In this document: positions 18,519 to 24,863 of the stretch, in pieces | How the letters are laid out: every line of letters begins with the position of its first letter | Numbering within the stretch: position 1 is the stretch's first letter | Source of the DNA: Solirubrobacterales bacterium | GTDB taxonomy: Bacteria; Actinomycetota; Thermoleophilia; Solirubrobacterales; Solirubrobacteraceae | DNA length: 39,616 nucleotides | Direction of reading: 5' to 3' | Assembly (NCBI GenBank): GCA_027315255.1 | Contig: DAHUYL010000102.1 | Location: forward strand, 1-39,616 | Notes under the pieces: model-generated | What the model was told of the DNA's origin: nothing | The model's input: the letters and a program-made list of their open reading frames with translations, nothing else | Databases searched by the model: none | Made by a program: the position numbers and the translations under genes

Positions 18519-20305
18519 GGCTCGGGCGCGTACGCCGCCGATTCGGCGTGCTCGTCGGGACCGGATTCAGGGCGGCGCCGTGGACCGCGCTCGCCTGCCT
18601 GGTGATGGGCGTCGCGGCGGCCGCCGCGGCGGTCACCTACAGCTACGGCTTCAAGGTGATGATCGACGGTGCGATCGCGCACGACTCGAGCCAGATCGCG
18701 CTCGGCGCAGCGCTCGTGGCGGTGCTGTTCACCGCCGGCTGGGCGCTTGCGATCACCAGCGGCACGCGGGGCACGATGCTGACCGATCGGGTCAGCCTCG
18801 TGCTCGGGGTGAGGATCGCGCGGCTCGCCGCGACGCTGCCCACGCTCGAGCACTTCGAGCGCTCGGACCTGCTCGCCCGGCTCGAGCAGCTGACGGACGA
18901 CCGGCGCACGCTCGCGGGGGCCCCGCGGCAGCTGATCGGGCTGCTCGGCCAGGCGCTGCGGGCGATCGGGATCGTCGTGCTGCTCGCGACCGTGTACCTG
19001 CCGGTGCTGGTCGTGCCGCTGCTCGCGCTCGCGCCCGCCTACTCGGACCGGCTGGCGGGCCGCGCCCAGCAGCGCGCCGAACAGCGAACCGCCGAGGACC
19101 GTCGCCTGCTGGCGGACCTGTTCGCGCTCGCGACCAGTGCCGACTCGGCCCGGGAGCTGCGCACCTACGGGATCACGGGCGCGCTGGCCGACCGCCACGC
19201 CGAGCTCACCGAGCGCGTCAGGCGCCGCACGGTGAGGACCGCGCTGGTCAGCGCGGGGCTCGAGGCGATCGGTTGGCTCGTGTTCGCCGCCGGCCTCGTC
19301 GGCGCGATCGTCGCGCTCGTGCTGCGGGCCGCGCACGGCCACGTCACACCCGGCCAGGTCGTGATGGCGGTGTCGCTGATGCGTCGCGCCCAGACCCAGA
19401 TCTCGCGCTCGACCGACACCGCCTCGAGGTGGGGCTCGTCGCTCGCCGCGGCGGGCCAGCTGATCTGGCTCGAGGACCACGCCCGCGCGCTCGAACAGCG
19501 CAGCGCGGCGCCGGTGCCAGCCAGACTCGCGCGCGAGATCAGGCTCGAGGGCCTGCGCTTCGCGTATCCGGGAGCGGCGGACCGGTCCGTTCTCGGACCG
19601 ATCGACCTGGAGCTTCCCGCGGGGCGCACGGTCGCGCTCGTCGGCGAGAACGGCGCGGGCAAGACGACGCTCGTCAAGCTGCTGTGCGGGATGTACCGGC
19701 CGGCGGCCGGCCGGATCGCGCTCGACGGGGTCGACCTGGCGGCGCTGCGCGGCTCCGACTGGCGGGAGCGCGTGTCGGCGGCGTTCCAGGACTTCCAGCG
19801 CTTCCAGTTCACCCTCGCCGACAGCGTCGGCGTAGGCGATCTGCCGCGACTCGGAGACGAGGGCGCGGTCCGCGCGTCACTGGAGCGCGCCGACCTGGCG
19901 GCGCTCGAGCACGAGCTGCCCGACGGCCTCGCCACTCGGATCGGCAACCGTTTCACGGGCGGGCGCGAGCTGTCCGGTGGCCAGTGGCAGCGGCTGGCGC
20001 TGGCGCGCGGGCTGATGCGCGAGGCGCCGCTCCTGGTCGTGCTCGACGAGCCGACCGCCAGTCTCGACGCGCCCACCGAGAGCGCCCTGTTCGAGCGGTA
20101 CGCCGCCGCCGCGAGGACGCTCGCGCAGACGCACGGGACGATCACGCTACTCGTCTCGCATCGCTTCTCGACGGTGCGCGCCGCCGACCTGATCGTCGTG
20201 CTCGAGCGCGGCCGCGTCGTCGAGGCCGGATCGCACGACCAGCTGATCGCGCGCGATGGCACCTACGCGGAGCTGTTCGCCCTCCAGGCGCGCGCCTACG
20301 CGTAG
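18515..20305 (+). CDS. ABC exporter half-transporter (membrane domain fused to ATPase)
   Basis: A 596-residue fusion of a membrane domain and an ATPase. Hydrophobic segments lie at about 22-40, 64-82, 145-175 and 250-275. The ATPase has Walker A GENGAGKTT (377-385), Q-loop AFQDFQ, signature LSGGQ (486-490), Walker B LLVVLDEPTASLD (506-518) and the switch His in VSHRFS. All are intact. Its gene start overlaps the previous broken half-transporter, so it was probably one half of a heterodimer. Whether it now works as a homodimer is unknown. The substrate cannot be told. The main frame of the upstream pseudogene runs without stop into this gene, so a fused read-through product is formally possible. 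Confidence 0.88.
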   Translation: MRLGRVRRRFGVLVGTGFRAAPWTALACLVMGVAAAAAAVTYSYGFKVMIDGAIAHDSSQIALGAALVAVLFTAGWALAITSGTRGTMLTDRVSLVLGVRIARLAATLPTLEHFERSDLLARLEQLTDDRRTLAGAPRQLIGLLGQALRAIGIVVLLATVYLPVLVVPLLALAPAYSDRLAGRAQQRAEQRTAEDRRLLADLFALATSADSARELRTYGITGALADRHAELTERVRRRTVRTALVSAGLEAIGWLVFAAGLVGAIVALVLRAAHGHVTPGQVVMAVSLMRRAQTQISRSTDTASRWGSSLAAAGQLIWLEDHARALEQRSAAPVPARLAREIRLEGLRFAYPGAADRSVLGPIDLELPAGRTVALVGENGAGKTTLVKLLCGMYRPAAGRIALDGVDLAALRGSDWRERVSAAFQDFQRFQFTLADSVGVGDLPRLGDEGAVRASLERADLAALEHELPDGLATRIGNRFTGGRELSGGQWQRLALARGLMREAPLLVVLDEPTASLDAPTESALFERYAAAARTLAQTHGTITLLVSHRFSTVRAADLIVVLERGRVVEAGSHDQLIARDGTYAELFALQARAYA

Positions 20306-20337
20306 CCCGAGTTACCTCACGCAGTGGAGAATGCCGA

Positions 20338-20386
20338 GCCCCGGCGAGCGGTCCGGTCGGGAGTCAGACCGGGCGCTCGCCGGGGC
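20338..20386 (+). terminator. Long perfect hairpin after the ABC gene
   Basis: GCCCCGGCGAGCG (20338-20350) pairs perfectly with CGCTCGCCGGGGC (20374-20386), and inside it CCGGTC (20353-20358) pairs with GACCGG (20367-20372). It begins 32 bases after the ABC stop codon, consistent with a strong intrinsic terminator without a T-run. It could instead be the first stem of a larger structured RNA. Confidence 0.55.
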
Positions 20387-20722
20387 AACGGCGAGTGGCA
20401 AGGCGATCCGCCTGCCGGCGACGAGGCGCACTTCGTCGCAGCCGAGCAGCGCCGGTCAAGCGGCTGGCGCACCTGCCGGGATGCGGGGGATTCCCGGCTG
20501 CACACCCGCCACCTCCGTTTCCGCGACGCCTGATCGGCATGGGGCAAGGGTACGTCGATCGGCGTCACGTTTCGGTAACAGCGCGACGACTCTTACGAAC
20601 TTCTGATCTTACGCCTGGATCCACGGGCCCCAGCGGAGCGTGGCCGTTACCCGAGAGATGACTGATGTCGGGACGGCATCCAGCACGCCGCTGAGCTGGC
20701 AGAGTCGTCACACTGGCCGGGA
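20387..20722 (+). other. Non-coding stretch before the VOC gene
   Basis: About 336 bases with no gene I can support on either strand. The sequence up to about 20530 is rich in short GC inverted repeats; from 20560 it becomes less GC-rich. I considered a c-di-AMP or cobalamin riboswitch, but the conserved blocks of those classes are not visible. It probably includes the leader and promoter of the VOC gene. Confidence 0.3.
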
Positions 20723-21097
20723 GTGTTCGAGCGCGTGCACCACGTCCAGCTGGCGATGCCGCGTGACCAGGAAGACACCGCGCGGACGTTCTACGTCGGC
20801 GTTCTGGGCATGACGCAGATCACCAAGCCTGCGGTACTCGCGTCGCGCGGCGGTGTCTGGTTTCGAGCAGGTGGGGTCGAGTTGCACCTCGGCGTCGAGG
20901 AAACGTTCCGTCCGGCTCGCAAAGCCCACCCGGCTGTGCTGGTCGACGATCTCGACGACTTGGCAGCTCGCCTCAGCGCTGCCGGCCAACCGGTCCGCTG
21001 GGACGAGGAGTTACCGGGCTTTCGCCGCGCTTACGCCAACGACCCGTTCGGCAATCGCTTGGAGTTCCTGCAGCAAAATGACGGGCATCTCGCATAG
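20723..21097 (+). CDS. VOC superfamily (glyoxalase/bleomycin resistance-like) protein
   Basis: A 124-residue single-module VOC protein. It has the first beta-alpha-beta unit (HHVQLAMP, then ARTFYVGVLGMTQI), GVWFRAGGVELHLGV, and the second unit ending YANDPFGNRLEFLQ. Candidate metal ligands are His near the N-terminus, Glu in VELHLG and Glu in NRLEFL. The reaction is unknown; families of this kind include glyoxalases, dioxygenases and drug-binding proteins. The GTG at 20723 is the only good start. VOC genes of this size often sit beside ECF sigma factors in actinobacteria, and a sigma-factor remnant lies just downstream on the other strand. Confidence 0.85.
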   Translation: MFERVHHVQLAMPRDQEDTARTFYVGVLGMTQITKPAVLASRGGVWFRAGGVELHLGVEETFRPARKAHPAVLVDDLDDLAARLSAAGQPVRWDEELPGFRRAYANDPFGNRLEFLQQNDGHLA

Positions 21098-21173
21098 CGA
21101 TTATCCGCACATGAGTTGCGCGGATCTCGCAACTGCGCAGGCAGGCGGGAGGACGGCGCTCGCTCAGGGTGGT

Positions 21174-21350
21174 CTAGTGCGGCTCAACGTTCCGGGTCTC
21201 GTTCGGCGCCTTTGGAGAGGTCACCGAGGCGGTCTTCGGGAACCGCTGCTCGGGCTCTGCCTGGGTCAGCTCGAGGGCGCGTGTGTAGGCCGCGCGCGCC
21301 TCCTCCTCGCGACCCAGCCGGCGAAGGAGGTCGCGGGCGCTCGAGGGCTC
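21174..21350 (-). pseudogene. C-terminal remnant of an ECF sigma factor with TPR-like tail
   Basis: On the minus strand the reading frame ending at TAG 21174-21176 encodes DLLRRLGREEEARAAYTRAL, followed by ELTQAEPEQRF. This closely resembles the C-terminal extension of large ECF sigma factors (SigJ/ECF42-like), which have a TPR-type tail ending in a similar ELT...AE..F motif. Nothing upstream in that frame looks like sigma region 2 or 4; the lipoprotein gene of the neighbouring operon ends at 21358 instead. I read it as a truncated remnant. The identification is by motif memory over about 35 residues. Confidence 0.55.
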
Positions 21351-21357
21351 ACGGCGA

Positions 21358-22020
21358 TCAGGTGCTGGACGTCGTGCCCGTTGTGTTCGTTGTCGAGCCC
21401 CCACCGGCGGCTCCGGTCCCGGGTGGCGCGCCACGGAACGACGGACGCAGCAGGCTCGTGCAGCTCTTCGACGCCGCAACGAACTTCGCGTCGTGCTCGA
21501 TGCTCGCCGGGAAGATCGGGCCCTTGCCCGAGGTGTTCGGCTTGGGCAGCGTGTAGCCGTGCTGCTTCACACACGCGACGAACGCGTCGAGCGTCGCGGT
21601 CGAGAAGCGCGCACGGCCCGTGCCGAACCGGCCTGCAGCCCCGCCGAAGTCCGCGCCGCACGCCTTGAACGCGGCGCTGAACTTCGAGTTGCCGCCCCCG
21701 CCGAGGAACCCGCCACCATTGCCGGCACCGGGCGGGCCTGCGCCGTATCGTCCGGGGGGGCCGCCGCCGGCAGTCCGCGACGGCAGCGTCACTCCGTGCG
21801 CCTTCAGGCACGCGGCGAGCTTCGCCCGGCGGGCCGCGAAGCTGCTCGCCGACGCGGTCGTCGTCGCGGTGCCCGGCGCAGTGGTGCTGTTGGTGGTGCT
21901 CGTATGCGAGCCGCCCGAGCCCGGGCTGGCGCTCGAGCCACAGGCGGCGATGCCGGCCGCCGCGACCGCGGCGATCACCCCCACCGCCATCCACCGATGT
22001 GCGCCCTCGATGATCTTCAC
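21358..22020 (-). CDS. Lipoprotein with duplicated Cys / His-Gly module
   Basis: A 220-residue protein from GTG 22020. A signal peptide ends in a lipobox, AGIAAC, with Cys27 as the lipidated residue. After a Thr/Ser linker there are two related modules: Cys71 in ACLKAHGVTLP with a partner Cys121 in FSAAFKAC, and Cys150 in ACVKQHGYTLP with Cys187 in FVAASKSC. The spacing is about 50 and 37 residues. The pattern Cys-X2-X-His-Gly...Leu-Pro...Phe-X-Ala-Ala-X-Lys-X-Cys recalls actinobacterial lipoproteins that accompany MacB-type transporters. Between modules it is Gly-rich. It is the last gene of the seven-gene operon. Upstream AAAGGA is a weak ribosome site. The function is unknown; a role as external sensor or substrate-capture subunit is inference. 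Confidence 0.75.
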   Translation of the reverse strand: MKIIEGAHRWMAVGVIAAVAAAGIAACGSSASPGSGGSHTSTTNSTTAPGTATTTASASSFAARRAKLAACLKAHGVTLPSRTAGGGPPGRYGAGPPGAGNGGGFLGGGGNSKFSAAFKACGADFGGAAGRFGTGRARFSTATLDAFVACVKQHGYTLPKPNTSGKGPIFPASIEHDAKFVAASKSCTSLLRPSFRGAPPGTGAAGGGSTTNTTGTTSST

Positions 22021-22066
22021 TGTGCTTCTGGTCCTTTCGGTGCGGTTCACGGCCGGCGAGTCGGGG

Positions 22067-22789
22067 TCACCCTCCGAACAGCGAGCTGAGGCCACTGCCC
22101 GAGCTGCCAGAGCCGGAGCTGCCGGATGTGCTGGAGCCTGTCGAGCTGGCTCCAGAGTCTGTGAGGTTCGTCGCGCTGATCGACCCGTTCGAGCCCTTGA
22201 CGCCGGATATCACGACCGAGTCGCCGGGATATACCTTCGCCTTGGACACCGCCTGGGACTTGGTGATCTTGGTCGCACTCGACAGCGTCACCTTGACCGT
22301 GTTGCCGGAGGTGTCGGTGACGTAGATCGTGTTCCCGTCGACGCTGGAGACGCTGCCGACCGTCGCTGAGCCACCAGCGAGGCCGCCCAGGCCAGAGAAG
22401 CCGCCCGCGCCGAAGCGACCGGCGCCGCCCGATGTGCTCGGTGCGCCCGAGCTTCCCGTCGTGCCGGTGCCCGAGCGGCCCGTGGCGCCCGTGGCGCCCG
22501 TCGTGCCCGTCCCCGCGCGACCGAATCGCGAAGCGAGCGAGCTCGCGAAGCCAGCCGGCGAAGAGGTCGACAGCTGGCCCTTCTCGACCCGGACGCCGGC
22601 GTAGAACCCGGCACCACCGAGGATCAGCGCGAACAGCAGCGCGCTCCACTTGTTGAACAGCTGGCGCCGGCGACGGTTGGGAAGTTCGCCGTCGAACCCG
22701 TTCTCATAGCTGTCCCATTCCTCCTCGCGGTTCTCATACGGGATTGCGTTCACCTTGGTCGTTTCCTTGTCGGAGTCGTGGAGCGGCAT
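22067..22789 (-). CDS. Single-pass membrane protein with DUF5666-like domain
   Basis: A 240-residue protein. The N-terminus is acidic and cytoplasmic, followed by NRRRRQLFNKW and a membrane helix (about 48-66). A long Gly/Ser/Thr linker (about 72-150) leads to a beta-rich domain (about 153-225) with GSVSSVDGNTIYVTDTSG and YPGDSVVISG, the pattern of DUF5666-type domains. The end is Ser/Gly-rich. The domain should lie outside the membrane. ATG 22789 follows the permease stop (TGA 22791-22793) after one base, implying coupled translation. The role is unknown; position suggests an accessory subunit of the MacB-type transporter. Confidence 0.75.
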   Translation of the reverse strand: MPLHDSDKETTKVNAIPYENREEEWDSYENGFDGELPNRRRRQLFNKWSALLFALILGGAGFYAGVRVEKGQLSTSSPAGFASSLASRFGRAGTGTTGATGATGRSGTGTTGSSGAPSTSGGAGRFGAGGFSGLGGLAGGSATVGSVSSVDGNTIYVTDTSGNTVKVTLSSATKITKSQAVSKAKVYPGDSVVISGVKGSNGSISATNLTDSGASSTGSSTSGSSGSGSSGSGLSSLFGG

Positions 22790-22790
22790 G

Positions 22791-24011
22791 TCACTCGAAG
22801 CGCAGCGCCTCGATCGGCCGCATCGCGGCGGCACGCCCGGCCGGGTAGGTGCCGAAGAACAGGCCGGTGAGGACCGCGGCCCCGAACGCCAGCGGGATCG
22901 AGTACGGCGCGATCACCGGGACAACGCCGGCGATCTTGAACTGGCTGCCGATCACCCCTGCCGCGACCCCGGCGAGGCCGCCGAACACCGACACGAGCAT
23001 CGCCTCGACCAGGAACTGCACGAGGATGTCGCCGCGTCTGGCGCCGACCGCCTTGCGGATCCCGATCTCGCGCGTGCGCTCGGTCACCGACACGAGCATG
23101 ATGTTCATCACCCCGATCCCGCCGACCAGCAGCGAGATCGCCGCGACCTCGCCGAGCAGCGTGGTGAACACCTTCGAGCTGGAGGTCGACGCCGACACGA
23201 TCGAGCCCTCGTTGATCACTTCGAAGTTGCTCGAACTGGTGGAGCCGGCCGACGGCGGGTCGACCTGGTTGAGGATGTCGGTGACTTCGGTCTGCGCCGC
23301 GCCGAGCGCGTTCGTCGACTTCGCCTGCACCAGGATCTGGCTGATGTTGCCGTACCCGGTGAGGGTGTCCTGCACCGTCGTCAGCGGGGCGATCCCGACG
23401 TCGTCGAGGTTGGTCGAGCCGTTGGTGCCCTTCGAAGCGGTCACACCGATGACCTCGAAGTTCGTGCCGTTCACCTGAACGGTGTCGCCGACCGGATCCT
23501 GGCCGCCGAACACCCCCTGCACCTCGGTCGGACCGACGACGAGCACGCGCGCGTGACTGTTCAGCTCGGCCGTGGTGAAGAACGACCCCTCCGCCATCGT
23601 GTAGTTGCGCGCCTGCTTGTAGCTGGGGGTTGTCCCGACGAACGAGCCGGGCTGGTAGGTCGTGCCGCCGTATGTCAGCGTCACGCTCGACGCGTTGACG
23701 ACCGGTGACACGCTCCCCACGTCGGGCGCTTCGAACCTGTTCTGCAGCGCAGTGGCGTCCGCCAGCGTCAACCCCGCGGTCGCGCTCGCGCCGCGCCCGA
23801 ACAGCCCGCCGAGCGTGGGCGCCGAGGACACCGTCAGGAGGTTCGACCCGAGCGCGCTGATCTGGTTCTCGACTGCCGTCGACGACCCGGTGCCAACGGC
23901 GATCAGCACGATCACAGAGCCGACCCCGATCATCAACCCGAGGATCGTCAGCCCCGAGCGCAGCTTGTTGGACACCAGGCCTGACAGCGCCACGGCGATC
24001 GTCTCGCTCAC
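22791..24011 (-). CDS. MacB-type ABC transporter permease (FtsX-like)
   Basis: A 406-residue permease. The first membrane helix (about 16-38, SGLTILGLMIGVGSVIVLIA) is followed by a large extracytoplasmic MacB_PCD domain (about 40-265). Three C-terminal helices lie at about 285-310, 335-360 and 372-395, with the FtsX motif GIGVMNIMLVSVTERTREIG and the coupling segment IRKAVGARRGDI. The ending AAAMRPIEALRFE is typical. These proteins act as mechanotransmission permeases that drive efflux or release outside the membrane. The GTG start overlaps the ATPase stop by GTGA. Gene order adaptor-ATPase-permease matches MacA-MacB systems split into two polypeptides. Confidence 0.92.
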   Translation of the reverse strand: MSETIAVALSGLVSNKLRSGLTILGLMIGVGSVIVLIAVGTGSSTAVENQISALGSNLLTVSSAPTLGGLFGRGASATAGLTLADATALQNRFEAPDVGSVSPVVNASSVTLTYGGTTYQPGSFVGTTPSYKQARNYTMAEGSFFTTAELNSHARVLVVGPTEVQGVFGGQDPVGDTVQVNGTNFEVIGVTASKGTNGSTNLDDVGIAPLTTVQDTLTGYGNISQILVQAKSTNALGAAQTEVTDILNQVDPPSAGSTSSSNFEVINEGSIVSASTSSSKVFTTLLGEVAAISLLVGGIGVMNIMLVSVTERTREIGIRKAVGARRGDILVQFLVEAMLVSVFGGLAGVAAGVIGSQFKIAGVVPVIAPYSIPLAFGAAVLTGLFFGTYPAGRAAAMRPIEALRFE

Positions 24012-24700
24012 GCGACGGCCTCCGTGTCGGGGCGCTCGTCGGAGATGATCACGCCGTCGCGCAGGCGGATCTGGCGCCGCGCGTGCCTGGCGACGTCCTC
24101 CTCGTGGGTGATCAGCACGATCGTCCGGCCCTGCTGGCTGAGACGGTCGAAGATCGCGAGCAGCTCGAACGAGGACACGGTGTCGAGCGCTCCGGTCGGC
24201 TCGTCGGCGAGGATCATCGCCGGGTTGGTCACGAGCGCCCGCGCGACCGCGACCCGCTGCTGCTGGCCGCCGGACAGCTCGGATGGGAGGTGGTGCGCCC
24301 GGTCTCTGAGGCCGACCGAGTCGAGCGCCGCCCGCGCGCGCTTGCGCCGCTCACCCCGCGCGAGGCCCGCATACATCAGGGGCAGTTCGACGTTGGCGAT
24401 CGCTCGCGTGCGCGGGATCAGGTTGAAGCTCTGGAAGACGAACCCGATGTAGCGGTTACGCAGGTCAGCCAGCGCGTCCTCGTCGACGCCGCGCATGTTG
24501 AGGCCGTTCAACCGGTAGATCCCGCGGGTGGGATGGTCGAGGCACCCGAGGATGTTCATCAGGGTGCTCTTGCCACTTCCCGATGCGCCCATGATCGCGA
24601 CGAACTCGCCGCGCTGGATCTGCAGGGTGACGCCCCGGAGCGCGTGTACGGCGATGTTGCCGATCCGGTAGGTCTTGCGCACGTCGCGGACGTCGATCAC
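24008..24700 (-). CDS. MacB-type ABC transporter ATP-binding protein
   Basis: The core runs from VIDVRDVRKTYRIG with Walker A GASGSGKST, Q-loop FVFQSFNL, signature LSGGQQQR, Walker B AMILADEPTGALD and the switch His in LITHEEDVA. It energises the FtsX-like permease encoded next. I place the start at GTG 24700, giving 230 residues, the usual LolD/MacB size. An in-frame GTG at 24892 would add 64 Arg/Pro-rich residues, overlap the adaptor gene by 29 bases and translate a perfect hairpin; that stretch has clearly lower third-position GC than the core. No clear ribosome site supports either start. The stop overlaps the permease start. Confidence 0.85.
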   Translation of the reverse strand: MIDVRDVRKTYRIGNIAVHALRGVTLQIQRGEFVAIMGASGSGKSTLMNILGCLDHPTRGIYRLNGLNMRGVDEDALADLRNRYIGFVFQSFNLIPRTRAIANVELPLMYAGLARGERRKRARAALDSVGLRDRAHHLPSELSGGQQQRVAVARALVTNPAMILADEPTGALDTVSSFELLAIFDRLSQQGRTIVLITHEEDVARHARRQIRLRDGVIISDERPDTEAVA

Positions 24701-24750
24701 GGGGCCCGCGAAGCGCGACCCGGGTGACGGACGATCGCCGGCGTGATCTG

Positions 24751-24783
24751 CGTCCGTGCCGGCTTGGCGTGCCGGCACGGACG
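24751..24783 (-). promoter_or_regulatory. Perfect 13-bp intercistronic hairpin
   Basis: CGTCCGTGCCGGC (24751-24763) and GCCGGCACGGACG (24771-24783) are exact inverse complements around a 7-base loop. It lies between the adaptor stop (24864) and the core of the ATPase gene. In a polycistronic RNA such a stem could be a partial terminator, a processing site or a shield of the ATPase start. Confidence 0.6.
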
Positions 24784-24863
24784 GCGGTTTGGCGCGCCCG
24801 CGCGCAAGCGCCCGCTGGGCGCGACGGACCGCGCTCCGGTCCGGGCGTGAGGCCGGCAATCGA

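Noticed and set aside
16979-20305. A single 1108-residue tandem ABC protein
   Set aside because: The middle about 70 residues are out of frame relative to homologous sequence, and the second half has its own ATG overlapping the true stop of the first. I treat it as one pseudogene and one intact gene, while noting read-through as a possibility.
20338-20600. Possible c-di-AMP (ydaO-type) or cobalamin riboswitch
   Set aside because: The opening stem is suggestive, but conserved blocks of either class are not found and the downstream VOC gene is not a typical target.
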